The notes: generated by a model not told the origin, from the letters alone. 64,000 nucleotides of DNA from Symsagittifera roscoffensis (GCF_963678635.1 NC_087068.1:1366001-1430000), one strand, 5' to 3'; shown: positions 1 to 13,921, counted from the stretch's first letter. Numbers and translations: made by a program.

Positions 1-3000
1 CCTGAATGTTCCGACTACCTTTAACTGGTGTCCAATCATTTTTTGTCAAAACAAACGGCGTTACGAATTAAACCCCGAATGTTCCGACTACCTTTATCTG
101 GCGTCCAATCATTTTTGTCAAAACAAACAGCGTTACCAATTAAACCCTGAATGTTCCGACTACCTTTAACTGGCGTCCAATCTTTTTTTGTCAAAACAAA
201 CGGCGTTACGAATTAAACCCCGAATGTTCCGACTGCCTTCAACTGGCGTACAATCATTTTTTGTCAAAACAAACGGCGTTACGAATTAAACCCTGATTGT
301 CCCGACTACCTTTAACTGGCATCCAATCATTTTTTATCAAAACAAACGGCGTTACGAATTAAACCCTGAATGTTCCGACTGCCTTTAACTCGCGTCCAAT
401 CATTTTTTGTCAAAACAAACGGCGTTACGAATTAACCCCTGATTGTTCCGACTACCTTTAACTGCCGTCCAATCATTTTTTGTCAAAATAAACGGCGTTA
501 CGAATTAAACCTTGAATGTTCCGAGTACCTTTAACTTGCGTCCATTCAATTTTTGTCAAAACAAAAGGCGTTACAAATTAAACCCTGAATGTTCCGACTA
601 CCTTTAACTCGCGTCCAATCATTTTTTGTCAAAACAAACGGCGCTACAAATTAAACCCCGAATATTCCGACTACCTTTAACTGGTGTCCAATCATTTTTT
701 GTCAAAACAAACGGCGTTACTAATTAAACCCCGAATGTTCCGACTACCTTTATCTGGCGTCCAATCATTTTTTGTCAAAACAAACGGCGTTACAAATTAA
801 ACCCTGAATGTTCCGATTGCCTTTAACTGGCGTCCAATCAATATTTGTCAAAACAAACGGCATCAAGAATTCAACCCTGAATGTTGCGACTGCCTTTAAC
901 TGGCGTCCAATCGTTTTTTGTCAAAACAAACGGCATTACGAATTAAACCCTGATTGTTCCGACTACCTTTAACTGCCGTACAATCATTTTTTGTCAAAAC
1001 AAACGGCGTTACGAATTAAACCTTGAATGTTCCGACTACCTTTAACTGGTGTCCAATCATTTTTTGTCAAAACCAACGGCGTTATGAATTAAACCCCGAA
1101 TGCTCCGACTACCTTTAACTGGCGTCCAATCATTTTTTGTCAAAACAAACGACGTTACGAATTAAACCCTGAAAGTTCCGACTACCTTTAACTGGCGTCC
1201 AATCATTTTTTGTCAAAACAAACGGCGTTACTAATTAAACTCTGATTGTTCCGAATACCTTTAACTGCCGTCCAATCATTTTTTGTCAAAACAAACGGCG
1301 TTACGAATTAAACCTTTAATGTTGCGACTACCTTCAACTGGCGTCCATTCAATTTTTGTCAAAACAAAAGGCGTTACGAATTAAACCCTGAATGTTCCGA
1401 CTACCTTTAACTGGTGTCCAATCAGTTTTTGTCAAAACAAACGGCGTTACGAAATAAACCCCGAATGTTCCGACTACCTTTATCTGGCTTCCAATCATTT
1501 TTTGTCAAAACAAACGGCGTTACGAATTAAACCCTGAATGTTCCGACTGCCTTTAACTGGCGTCCAATCAATATTTGTCAAAACAAACGGCATCAAGAAT
1601 TAAACCCTGAATGTTCCGACTACCTTTAACTGGCGTCCAATCTTTTTTTGTCAAAACAAACGGCGTTACGAATTAAACCCCGAATGTTCCGACTGCCTTT
1701 AACTGGCGTACAATCATTTTTTGTCAAAACAAACGGCGTTACGAATTAAACCCTGATTGTCCCGACTACCTTTAACTGGCGTCCAATCATTTCTTATCAA
1801 AACAAACGGCGTTACGAATTAAACCCTGAATGTTCCGACTGCCTTTAACTGGCGTCCAATCATTTTTTGTCAAAACAAACGGCGTTACGAATTAAACCCT
1901 GATTGTTCCGACTACCTTTAACTGCCGTCCAATCATTTTTTGTCAAAACAAACGGCGTTACGAATTAAACCTTGAATGTTCCGACTACCTTTAACTGGCG
2001 TCCATTCAATTTTTGTCAAAACAAAAGGCGTTTCAAATTAAACCCTGAATGTTCCGACTACCTTTAACTCGCGTCCAATCATTTTTTGTCAGAACAAACG
2101 GCGCTACAAATTAAACCCCGAATGTTCCGACTACCTTTAACTGGTGTCCAATCATTTTTTGTCAAAACAAACGGCTTTACAAATTAAACCCCGAATGTTC
2201 CGACTACCTTTATCTGGCGTCCAATCATTTTTTGTCAAAACAAACGGCGTTACGAATTAAACCCTGAATATTCCGACTGCCTTTAACTGGCGTCCAATCA
2301 ATATTTGTCAAAACAAACGGCATCAAGAATTAAACCCTGAATGTTCCGACTGCCTTTAACTGGCGTCCAATCGTTTTTTGTCAAAACAAACGGCGTTACG
2401 AATTAAACCCTGATTGTTCCGACTACCTTTAACTGCCGTACAATCATTTTTTGTCAAAACAAACGGCGTTACGAATTAAACCTTGAATGTTCCGACTACC
2501 TTTAACTGGTGTCCAATCATTTTTTGTCAAAACAAACGGCGTTAAGAATTAAACCCCGAATGTCCCGACTACCTTTAACTGGCGTCCAATCATTTTTTGT
2601 CAAAACAAACGACGTTACGAATTAAACCCTGAAAGTTCCGACTACCTTTAACTGGCGTCCAATCATTTTTTGTCAAAACAAACGGCGTTACGAATTAAAC
2701 TCTGATTGTTCCGACTACCTTTAACTGGCGTCCAATCATTTTTTGTCAAAACCAACGGCGTTAAGAATTAAACCCCGAATGCTCCGACTACCTTTAACTG
2801 GCGTCCAATCATTTTTTGTCAAAACAAACGACGTTACGAATTAAACCCTGAAAGTTCCGACTACCTTTAACTGGCGTCCAATCATTTTTTGTCAAAACAA
2901 ACGGCGTTACTAATTAAACTCTGATTGTTCCGAATACCTTTAACTGCCGTCCAATCATTTTTTGTCAAAACAAACGGCGTTACGAATTAAACCTTTAATG

Positions 3001-6000
3001 TTCCGACTACCTTCAACTGGCGTCCATTCAATTTTTGTCAAAACAAAAGGCGTTACGAATTAAACCCTGAATGTTCCGACTACCTTTAACTGGTGTCCAA
3101 TCAGTTTTTGTCAAAACAAACGGCGTTACGAAATAAACCCCGAATATTCCGACTACCTTTATCTGGCTTCCAATCATTTTTTGTCAAAACAAACGGCGTT
3201 ACGAATTAAACCCTGAATGTTCCGACTGCCTTTAACTGGCGTCCAATCAATATTTGTCAAAACAAACGGCATCAAGAATTAAACCCTGAATGTTCCGACT
3301 ACCTTTAACTGGCGTCCAATCTTTTTTTGTCAAAACAAACGGCGTTACGAATTAAACCCCGAATGTTCCGACTGCCTTTAACTGGCGTACAATCATTTTT
3401 TGTCAAAACAAACGGCGTTACGAATTAAACCCTGATTGTCCCGACTACCTTTAACTGGCGTCCAATCATTTCTTATCAAAACAAACGGCGTTACGAATTA
3501 AACCCTGAATGTTCCGACTGCCTTTAACTGGCGTCCAATCATTTTTTGTCAAAACAAACGGCGTTACGAATTAAACCCTGATTGTTCCGACTACCTTTAA
3601 CTGCCGTCCAATCATTTTTTGTCAAAACAAACGGCGTTACGAATTAAACCTTGAATGTTCCGACTACCTTTAACTGGCGTCCATTCAATTTTTGTCAAAA
3701 CAAAAGGCGTTTCAAATTAAACCTTGAATGTTCCGACTACCTTTAACTCGCGTCCAATCATTTTTTGTCAAAACAAACGGCGCTACAAATTAAACCCCGA
3801 ATGTTCCGACTACCTTTAACTGGTGTCCAATCATTTTTTGTCAAAACAAACGGCTTTACAAATTAAACCCCGAATGTTCCGACTACCTTTATCTGGCGTC
3901 CAATCATTTTTTGTCAAAACAAACGGCGTTACGAATTAAACCCTGAATATTCCGACTGCCTTTAACTGGCGTCCAATCAATATTTGTCAAAACAAACGGC
4001 ATCAAGAATTAAACCCTGAATGTTCCGACTGCCTTTAACTGGCGTCCAATCGTTTTTTGTCAAAACAAACGGCGTTACGAATTAAACCCTGATTGTTCCG
4101 ACTACCTTTAACTGCCGTACAATCATTTTTTGTCAAAACAAACGGCGTTACGAATTAAACCTTGAATGTTCCGACTACCTTTAACTGGTGTCCAATCATT
4201 TTTTGTCAAAACAAACGGCGTTAAGAATTAAACCCCGAATGTCCCGACTACCTTTAACTGGCGTCCAATCATTTTTTGTCAAAACAAACGACGTTACGAA
4301 TTAAACCCTGAAAGTTCCGACTACCTTTAACTGGCGTCCAATCATTTTTTGTCAAAACAAACGGCGTTACGAATTAAACTCTGATTGTTCCGACTACCTT
4401 TAACTGGCGTCCAATCATTTTTTGTCAAAACAAACGGCGTTACGAACTAAACCCTGAAGGTTCCGACTATCTTTAACTGGCGTCCAATCATTTTTTGTCA
4501 AAACAGACGGCGTTACGAATTAAACCCTGAATGTTCCGACTACCTTTATCTGGCGTCCATCATTTTTTGTCAAAACAAACGGCGTTACGAATTAAACCCT
4601 GAATGTTCCGACTACCTTTATCTGGCGTCCATCATTTTTTGTCAAAACAAACGGCGTTACGAATTAAACCCTGAATGTTCCGACTGCCTTTAACTGGCGT
4701 CCAATCAATATTTGTCAAAACAAACGGCATCTAGAATTAAACCCTGAATGTTCCGACTGCCTTTAACTGGCGTCCAATCTTTTTTTGTCAAAACAAACGG
4801 CGTTACAAACTAAACCCTGAATGTTCCGACTACCTTTAACTGGCGTCCAATCATTTTTTGTCAAAACAAACGGCGTTACGAATTAAACCCTGAATGTTCC
4901 GACTACCTTTATCTGGCGTCCATCATTTTTTGTCAAAACAAACGGCGTTACGAATTAAACCCTGAATGTTCCGACTGCCTTTAACTGGCGTCCAATCAAT
5001 ATTTGTCAAAACAAACGGCATCTAGAATTAAACCCTGAATGTTCCGACTGCCTTTAACTGGCGTCCAATCGTTTTTTGTCAAAACAAACGGCGTTACGAA
5101 TTAAACCCTGATTGTTCCGACCACCTTTAACTGCCGCACAATCATTTTTTGTCAAAACAAACGGCGTTACGAATTAAACCCTGAATGGTCCGACTACCTT
5201 TAACTGGCGTCCAATCTTTTTTTGTCAAAACAAACGGCGTTACGAATTAAACCCCGAATGTTCCGACTGCCTTTAACTGGCGTACAATCATTTTTTTGTC
5301 AAAACAAACGGCGTTACGAATTAAACCCTGATTGTCCCGACTACCTTTAACTGGCGTCCAATCATTTTTTATCAAAACAAACGGCGTTACGAATTAAACC
5401 CTGAATGTTCCGACTGCCTTTAACTGGCGTCCAATCATTTTTTGTCAAAACAAACGGCGTTACGAATTAAACCCTGATTGTTCCGACTACCTTTAACTGC
5501 CGTCCAATCATTTTTTGTCAAAAGAAACGGCGTTACGAATTAAACCTTGAATGTTCCGACTACCTTTAACTGGCGTCCATTCAATTTTTGTCAAAACAAA
5601 AGGCGTTAGGAATTAAACCCTGAATGTTCCGACTACCTTTAACTCGCGTCCAATCATTTTTTGTCAAAACAAACGGCGCTACGAATTAAATCCTGAATGT
5701 TCCGACTACCTTTAACTGGTGTCCAATCATTTTTTGTCAAAACAAACGGCGTTACAAATTAAACCCCGAATGTTCCGACTACCTTTATCTGGCGTCCAAT
5801 CATTTTTTGTCAAAACAAACGGCGTTACGAATTAAACCCTGAATGTTCCGACTGCTTTTAACTGGCGTCCAATCAATATTTGTCAAAACAAACGGCTTCA
5901 AGAATTAAACCGTGAATGTTCCGACTACCTTTAACTGGCGTCCCATATTTTTTTTTGTCAAAACAAATGGCGTTACGAATTAAACCCCGAGTGTTCCGAC

Positions 6001-9000
6001 TGCCTTTAACTGGCGTACAATCATTTTTTGTCAAAACAAACGGCGTTACGAATTAAACCTGATTGTCCCGACTACCTTTAACTGGCGTCCAATCATTTTT
6101 TATCAAAACAAACGGCGTTACGAATTAAACCCTGAATGTTCCGACTGCCTTTAACTGGCGTCCAATCATTTTTTGTCAAAACAAACGGCGTTACGAATTA
6201 AACCCTGAATGTTCCGACTACCTTTAACTGGCGTCCAATCATTTTTTGTCAAAACAAACGGCGTTACGAATTAAACCTTGAATGCTCCGACTACCTTTAA
6301 CTGGCGTCCATTCATTTTTTGTCAAAACAAAAGGCGTTACGAATTAAACCCTGAATGTTCCGACTACCTTTAACTCGCCTCCAATCATTTTTTGTCAAAA
6401 CAAACGGCGCTACGATTTAAACCCTGAATGTTCCGACTACCTTTAACTGGTGTCCAATCATTTTCTGTCAAAACAAACGGCGTTACGAATTAAACCCCGA
6501 ATGTTCCGACTACCTTTAACTGGCGTCCAATAATTTTTTGTCAAAACAAATGACGTTACGAATTAAACCCTGAATGTTCCGACTACCTTTAACTGGCGTC
6601 CAATCATTTTTTGTCAAAACAAACGGCGTTACGAATTAAACCCTGAATGTTCCGACCGCCTTTAACTGGCGTCCAATCAAAATTTGTCAAAACAAACGGC
6701 ATCTAGAATTAAACCCTGAATGTTCCGACTGTCTTTAACTGGCGTCCAATCGTTTTTTGTCAAAGCAAACGGCGTTACGAATTAAACCCTGATTGTTCCG
6801 ACTACCTTTAACTGCCGTACAATCATTTTTTGTGAAAACAAACGGCGTTACGAATTAAACCCTGAATGTTCCGACTACCTTTAACTGGCGTCCAATCTTT
6901 TTTTGTCAAAACAAACGGCGTTACGAATTAAACCCCGAATGTTCCGACTGCCTTTAACTGGCGTACAATCATTTTTTTGTCAAAACAAACGGCGTTACGA
7001 ATTAAACCCTGATTGTCCCGACTACCTTTAACTGGCGTCCAATCATTTTTTATCAAAACAAACGGCGTTACGAATTAAACCCTGAATGTTCCGACTGCCT
7101 TTAACTGGCGTCCAATCATTTTTTGTCAAAACAAACGGCGTTACGAATTAAACCCTGATTGTTCCGACTACCTTTAACTGCCGTCCAATCATTTTTTGTC
7201 AAAAGAAACGGCGTTACGAATTAAACCTTGAATGTTCCGACTACCTTTAACTGGCGTCCATTCAATTTTTGTCAAAACAAAAGGCGTTACGAATTAAACC
7301 CTGAATGTTCCGACTACATTTAACTCGCGTCCAATCATTTTTTGTCAAAACAAACGGCGCTACGAATTAAATTCTGAATGTTCCGACTACCTTTAACTGG
7401 TGTCCAATCATTTTTTGTCAAAACAAACGGCGTTACAAATTAAACCCCGAATGTTCCGACTACCTTTATCTGGCGTCCAATCATTTTTTGTCAAAACAAA
7501 CGGCGTTACGAATTAAACCCTGAATGTTCCGACTGCTTTTAACTGGCGTCCAATCAATATTTGTCAAAACAAACGGCATCAAGAATTAAACCGTGAATGT
7601 TCCGACTACCTTTAACTGGCGTCCCATCTTTTTTTTGTCAAAACAAATGGCGTTACGAATTAAACCCCGAGTGTTCCGACTGCCTTTAACTGGCGTACAA
7701 TCATTTTTTGTCAAAACAAACGGCGTTACGAATTAAACCTGATTGTCCCGACTACCTTTAACTGGCGTCCAATCATTTTTTATCAAAACAAACGGCGTTA
7801 CGAATTAAACCCTGAATGTTCCGACTGCCTTTAACTGGCGTCCAATCATTTTTTGTCAAAACAAACGGCGTTACGATTTAAACCCTGAATGTTCCGACTA
7901 CCTTTAACTGGCGTCCAATCATTTTTTGTCAAAACAAACGGCGTTACGAATTAAACCTAGAATGCTCCGACTACCTTTAACTGGCGTCCATTCATTTTTT
8001 GTCAAAACAAAAGGCGTTACGAATTAAACCCTGAATGTTCCGACTACCTTTAACTCGCGTCCAATCATTTTTTGTCAAAACAAACGGCGCTACGATTTAA
8101 ACCCTGAATGTTCCGACTACCTTTAACTGGTGTCCAATCATTTTCTGTCAAAACAAACGGCGTTACGAATTAAACCCCGAATGTTCCGACTACCTTTAAC
8201 TGGCGTCCAATCATTTTTTGTCAAAACAAATGACGTTACGAATTAAACCCTGAATGTTCCGACTACCTTTAACTGGCGTCCAATCATTTTTTGTCAAAAC
8301 AAACGGCGTTACGAATTAAACCCTGAATGTTCCGACTACCTTTAACTGGCGTCCAATCACTTTTTGTGAAAACAAACGGCGCTACCATTTAAACCCTGAA
8401 TGTTCCGACTACATTTAACTGGCGTCCAACCATTTTTTGTCAAAACAAACGGCGTAAGGAATTAAAACCTGAATGTTCCGACTGCCTTTAACTGGCGTCC
8501 AATCATAATTTGTCAAAACAAACGGCGTTACGAATGAAACCCTGAATGTTCCGACTAGCTTTAACTGGCGTCCAATCATTTTTTGTCAAAACAAACGGCG
8601 TTACGAATTAAACCTTGAATGTTCCGCCTAGCTTTAACTGGCGTCCATTCTTTTTTGTCAAAACAAAAGGCGTTACGAATTAAACCCTGAATGTTCCGAC
8701 TACCACTAACTGGGGTCCAATCATTTTTTGTCAAAACAAACAGTGTTACGAATTAAACCCTGAATGTTCCGACTACCTTTAATTGGCGTCCAATCATTTT
8801 TTGTCAAAACAAACGGCGTTACGAATTAAACCTTGAATGCTCCGACTACCTTTAACTGGCGTCCATTCAATTTTTGTCAAAATAAAAGGCGTTACGAATT
8901 AAACCCTGAATGTTCCGACTACCTTTAACTCGCGTCCAATCATTTTTTGTCAAAACAAACGGCGCTACGATTTAAACCCTGAATGTTCCGACTACCTTTA

Positions 9001-9778
9001 ACTGGTGTCCAATCATTTTCTGTCAAAACAAACGGCGTTACGTATTAAACCCCGAATGTTCCGACTACCTTTAACTGGCGTCCAATCATTTTTTGTCAAA
9101 ACAAATGACGTTACGAATTAAACCCTGAATGTTCCGACTACCTTTAACTGGCGTCCAATCATTTTTTGTCAAAACAAACGGCGTTACGAATTAAACCCTG
9201 AATGTTCCGACTACCTTTAACTGGCGTCCAATCACTTTTTGTGAAAACAAACGGCGTTAGGAACTAAACCCTGAATGTTCCGACTACCTTTAACTGGCGT
9301 CCAACCATTTTTTGTCAAAACAAACGGCGTAAGGAATTAAAACCTGAATGTTCCGACTGCCTTTAACTGGCGTCCAATCATGTTTTGTCAAAACAAACGG
9401 CGTTACGAATTAAACCCTGAATGTTCCGACTAGCGTTAACTGGCGTCCAATCATTTTTTGTCAAAACAAACGGCGTTACGAATTAAACCTTGAATGTTCC
9501 GACTAGCTTTAACTGGCGTCCATTCATTTTTGTCAAAACAAAAGGCGTTACGAATTAAACCCTGAATGTTCCGACTACCACTAACTGGGGTCCAATCATT
9601 TTTTGTCAAATCAAACGGCGTTACGAATTAAACCCTAAATGTTCCGACTACCTTCAACTGGCGTCCAATCATTTTTGGTCAAAACAAACGGCGTTACGAA
9701 ATAAACCCTGAATGTTCCGACTACCTTTAACTGGCATGCAATCATTTTTTGTCAAATTAAACGGCGTTACGAACTAAT
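1..9778. repeat. 73-bp satellite array with higher-order repeats
   Basis: About 134 head-to-tail copies of a unit I count as 73 bp, recognisable by TGAATGTTCCGACTACC, then TTTTTGTCAAAACAAA, then GGCGTTACGAATTAAA. Monomers differ by a few bases and a few have 1-bp indels. Marked variants recur at fixed distances: the TCCATTCAAT variant at 541, 1344, 2001, 3023 and 3680 gives 1344 to 3023 and 2001 to 3680, both 1,679 bp, which is 23 units. A similar ~1,681-bp spacing recurs at 5576 and 7257, and a 12-unit (~876-bp) spacing near 8354 and 9229. The array runs off the left edge of the window. It decays at about 9778 into single-copy sequence. No open frame runs through it. Confidence 0.97.
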
Positions 9779-10395
9779 TCACTGAATGGCTGTGAGTGAA
9801 AACTATCAGGCAGTGGTCGTTACAGTAAATTCTGACTCTGATTAATCTTTGTTGAGAAACATATCTGGAAAAAAGAATGATGAAAACAGTGTCCCGATGG
9901 CAGGAGCGCGGAAGAGGCTATTTTTTGCAGACTTATTGCAAAAAGAACCGCCCACTCATTTTCTGGATGCCAGTTTTATTTCCAAAGAATAATATTTTAT
10001 GACATCTGTTTTTTGTAGACCAAATGAACAAGATTTTGTAACCAAAACTTTCCAAAATGAACCCTAAAACGCCCTTTTTTGGCATTTTTTTGAAAAGTTT
10101 ACTTGTAGCCCAACATTTTTAGGGCAAAGGGTCTTTACAGGGTTTTGGGGAGCTCAAAAATCAATTTAGTTAACCTGAAAAGAATGTGGTCAAAAAGGTT
10201 TCCTATTTGCTGATTTTATATAAGAATGAAACAAGAAGTATGAAACAAGAAGTAAGAAGTTTTGCGCGTAGTCTTCTTCAAGATGGCACCATAATTGCAA
10301 CAGAGCTAGTCAATGAATTGTGGCTTGTTTTTTACGGCTGCATGTAGTTCATACTAATGCTGAACTTTACATGGAATCTTGATATATTCGCTTTA
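9779..10395. other. AT-rich spacer after the satellite
   Basis: No gene seen. It holds a short direct repeat (ATGAAACAAGAAGT twice near 10226-10250). At 10060-10190 there is a degraded fragment of the dispersed family found intact at 14796-15200 and 21546-21905, recognisable by GGGTCTTTACAGGG and GGGGAGCTC followed by CAATTTAG. Confidence 0.6.
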
Positions 10396-10800
10396 ATAGG
10401 AGGAAGCTGCAAAACAACGGCAGTATAAACAATACTGCTCGTAACAGTGAAGCCCTGAATGTTCCGACTGCCTTTTAAGGTTTATGGAGCAGTAATAACA
10501 CTTAAAAACTAAATAAAACAAAATGAAAATTTTTTTTTTGAAATTTGAAATTTTTTATGAAAATCAACCCCCCACACGCCATATAAAGTACAAAAGGATA
10601 GAATTCGCTCCTTGTAACAAATCAATTATGGCAAGTAAGCTTCTTTCAACCAATTTGGAACGATTTCTATGAGGGATTAACTTTCCGCTTACGCGTTAAT
10701 AGCGCGAAATATATCGCGCGTTAATTGTCCCAATTTGGCCAAAATGGCAATCTTTAAACCCCCGTAACTTTACAAAAATAATGGTCACAGTTAAAAATTT
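10396..10800 (+). repeat. Dispersed repeat family R1, copy A
   Basis: This ~400-bp block matches the reverse complement of 16207-16590. Shared landmarks in order are ACTGCTCGTA, CCCTGAATGTTCCGACTGCC, GAGCAGTAATAACA, CCATATAAAGTACAAA, CAATTTGGAACGATTTCTA, CGCTTACGCGTTAATAGCGC, CGCGCGTTAATTGTCCC and AATTTGGCCAAAAT. The first ~25 bases are the same as the core of the 73-bp satellite monomer. No coding capacity is visible. Confidence 0.85.
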
Positions 10801-12400
10801 TTTTTCAAATTTGAGCTCAAAACAACAATACCTTTCGAATGACATTTAACAATTTTTTCAAAAAAAAATCCACCCGAGCACAAATATTCCGTAACTTTCG
10901 TACCGAAAGTCGGACTAAAAACCCGTCCCGAGCACAAATATTTCGTTACTTTCGTATCGAAAGTAGGAACAATGAAACAGGACTGCTCGTATATCAGGGC
11001 AAAGCCCTAAGCGTTCCGATTGTCCCCTAATTAATATCGATTAGTTTTTGTGAAAAAAATACTCAAAATCTGTAAATTTTGGACAATATCAAAGTGTAGA
11101 AGTTCGGGGGCGGCTATTTTAGGCAAAATTAAAAGTGTTAAAATTAGGCTTAAAAGAGTGATTAAAAACTTGATTAAGAAAAGGTACATTTTAGCAGAAA
11201 CTCTATGTGATTACTTGCGTCATTCCATTGCTGCATAAAAAATAAACGTAATATGATTCAAACAACAAAACAACGGTAAAATAATGACCGCTTCAGTCGC
11301 CTCAACGTGTTGTGAGCAGGACTGAGGTTAGGACTTTTAACGAAAATTAGCGCCGGTTATCGCCGTAAAGCGGTGACGCGCGCGTAGCGCGCACACCGGC
11401 GACCTTGAACTGACAAACGGCTTTTTAGTCTATAACGGCTTCTTGTCAATGTCGTCTGGAAAATCAGGGGGATTTGTACCAAAATATACACTTTTATTAT
11501 CAAAACTTTTTTTCCGCCTAATATATACAGACCCAAAGTTTTGAGTCGTACAAAACCGACACGACCGATTAACTAGCCTCAATTCAATTTGGAACAATTT
11601 TGTTGTGCGGGATAATTCGCCACGCATAATTAACTTGAGTTACGCTCTGAGCTGTATGAATTATTTCTTTAAAGCGCGGATAATTTAGTCCAGATCATCG
11701 CCAATTTGACAATTTTTAAACCCCCAGAACATTACAAAAAACATCGGAGGTAAAATATTGGAGCTAAAAAATACATCGTAGGTAAGTTGATATCTTCAAT
11801 GGGGTATAACAAGTTTCTGTTGCAAACTAATATTTCGATCGGCGAAAATTGAATGAATGAAAAAAACCACACCGAGCATAAGTATTCCGTTTTTCTTAAA
11901 AATCGGATCAACAACACTGCTAGTATCAGCGCGAAGCCTTGGCTGTCCTTTAAAAGATCTTCAATAGTTTTATGTGAATATATTTTTGAAAAATATAACA
12001 AATTTTAGAAAGTTCCTATCAAACATCATGTGTTAAAGTTTGAGTCAATTAAACAAGTAATGACCAATTCGCTTGCTTGATATGAACTAGGATATATGAA
12101 TTTTGTGTCCAAGGATAATATTTTTTGTTTTGCCTAAGGATAAATCATGGCACACCCGCTTGCGAACACATTGACTACAGACTCGGTTCACACTCGACAA
12201 CTCTTTTCAGAATTTAGTCGGAATAAAACGAGCCGCCCCCAAACACATAAAATATAAAATCCTCATTTTGCTAGAAATTTGGAACAAAAACGTTGTTCTT
12301 ACATCAGGGCAACGCATTGAGTGTTCCATTTGCTTTTCAATTTGTATCGAAAAAACTTTAGCAAAAAAAGTTTTGATATATTTATGAAGTACTTAGTGTT
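10801..12400 (+). repeat. Cluster of diverged R1-related fragments
   Basis: Several degraded pieces of family R1 follow copy A. A 54-bp direct duplication of CCGAGCACAAATATTCCG with its following TTTCGTACCGAAAGT lies at 10874-10970. R1-like CAGGGCAAAGCC plus GTTCCGATTG occurs at 10998-11025. A diverged copy of the AATTTGGAAC to GCCAATTTG segment lies at 11580-11740. Further pieces lie at 11870-11960 and 12280-12350. Small frames here are chance frames inside the repeats. Confidence 0.6.
11283..11405. repeat. GC-rich fold-back module (also inside the MITE at 62661-63000)
   Basis: This ~120-bp GC-rich island in AT-rich sequence is homologous to 62765-62887. Shared blocks are TGACCGC, TCAGTCGC, CAACGTGTTG and GCCGGTTATC. 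The last part can fold: GCCGGT pairs with ACCGGC around two inner stems, CCG-taaag-CGG and GCGCGC-GTA-GCGCGC. The second copy keeps the stems and differs in the loops. This copy lacks the terminal inverted repeats and target duplications seen at 62661-63000. Confidence 0.75.
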
Positions 12401-12440
12401 AAAATCTGAGCCATCTTGAATATGATTGAAAACTTACCTC

Positions 12441-12611
12441 GGACCAAGTTAACATCCTCTCACTCAAAGCCGTTTCGGGGGTGGATATTACCTTGGTTCT
12501 AAGTTAGGAATTTTCAGCCAATCAGAATCAAGTATCAAATTTAAAGCGAATTAAATGCTGGGGTGGAAGATTTTAACTTGGTATATCTGGGGGAGGATGC
12601 TAACTTGATCC
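12441..12611. mobile_element. 171-bp MITE with 19-bp TIRs and 8-bp TSD
   Basis: The left end GGACCAAGTTAACATCCTC and the reverse complement of the right end GGATCAAGTTAGCATCCTC match at 17 of 19 positions. Flanks are CTTACCTC (12433-12440) and TTTACCTC (12612-12619), an 8-bp target duplication with one difference. Two more inverted versions of the same motif lie inside (near 12478 and 12565). An 8-bp TSD suggests a hAT-type element, but no transposase is present, so the class is inferred. Confidence 0.75.
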
Positions 12612-12619
12612 TTTACCTC

Positions 12620-13590
12620 AATTCTTTTTTGACTGCGAGATAATTCAATACGCCCAAATATTTCGCATTATTTTTTCACCATCCTCCCAGTCAAATTGGA
12701 TTTTCTAATCCAAAAGATTTGGTAAAATGCAGGTACGAACGTTTCAACCCAGGAAGCCAATATTTTTATTGGGGTATAAAAAAAGCTGTTAAATGTTTTT
12801 GTGTTGATTATTGCAATTAGTCCGGAAAAAAAAACCCAAGCTCATACTCTTGATTCTCTTCGAAAGTGAGAACAAAAAAACCAACCCAAAGGAACAAGAC
12901 AACCAAAAATTTTTTTAAAAAAAGTCACTTTCTGCAAAATGAAGGCAAAAAAGGAAAAAAATAAACATAGCTTCAATAACTGTTTTGCCTGACTAAAAAT
13001 CCACAGCCTAAAAAAATTTTTTCTCGAGAACAGTTCATGATGACATAGGTTTTACAACAAAATGTAAAACAAATTTAGTGTTCTGGAAAGATTTGTGATT
13101 CAGAAGAAAGTTGAAATATGTATTGTTTCACAGAAAATTTTCAAGAAAAAAACTCAGCGCTGCTGAGAATAAAAATGCTCTATGTTTTTCAAATCAAACC
13201 AGCGCAAAATTTGTGATGGTAAAATAACTATGTGCAACAAATTAATTGACGTTTTCCTTTGAAAATTATCTTTTGTTGCTCGTTTTTTGTAGACTTTTGC
13301 CCAAAAGTTAAGATTTCTTTGGTTTAAAATCAACAAAATATTTCTTAGTCAAATTAAATAGCCGCTTAAGTGCTTATATCATCTTAAATAACAAGCTATA
13401 ATATTTCTAAATTGTTAAGTTTGGAATCCTCATAACTATATGCTACAATCGCATATAATTGTTTTCATTTTGAGCTGAAGGTATTTTTAACTGATCTGAA
13501 AAATCGAAATTGGTTGCCTGAAAGTTTAGTTCGATAATTACTCCGAACTCAACGACTCCATCACTTCCTTTGCGAGTCTGAAGAAATACA
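12620..13590. other. AT-rich intergenic sequence
   Basis: I see no gene, RNA gene or clear repeat here. The frames present are short and low in complexity. Confidence 0.5.
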
Positions 13591-13604
13591 GAGAAAAACA
13601 AGGA

Positions 13605-13680
13605 TAGCCGGATACTGTGCAAGTAGCACAGAACATTCCGACTAAAGTCTTAGAAAACACCATAAATTTTTGTTTTCAAA
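13605..13680 (+). repeat. Dispersed repeat family R4 fragment
   Basis: Contains ACTGTGCAAGTAGCACA followed by ATTCCGAC and an A-rich stretch, matching 60326-60390 (CTGTGCAAGTAGCACAAAA, TTCCGACC). A related piece in the opposite sense lies near 17195-17260. Function unknown. Confidence 0.55.
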
Positions 13681-13921
13681 TCGGTCTCAATTTCTGCGGA
13701 TTAGTATCAATTAGTTGGAACATTAAAATTAGCTAAAACCTTGTTGTTTTAGCCCTAAAACACACATATTAAGAAAGTATAAGATAACCAAAAGATAATA
13801 TATTTATCGCAGTTTGACTGCGCCTTACAATAGATAAAGTCAATCAATAAATTTTGCGTTCTCCTAAATTAAAACGATCTTTTCTCCACCAGTTATCAGC
13901 AAAATATACTCACACTGACTC

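Noticed and set aside
1-9778. CRISPR-like regular repeats
   Set aside because: The 73-bp units are contiguous with no unique spacers, and the genome is eukaryotic.
11283-11405. Hammerhead ribozyme in the GC-rich module
   Set aside because: The CUGANGA and GAAA core motifs are not present in the required arrangement.
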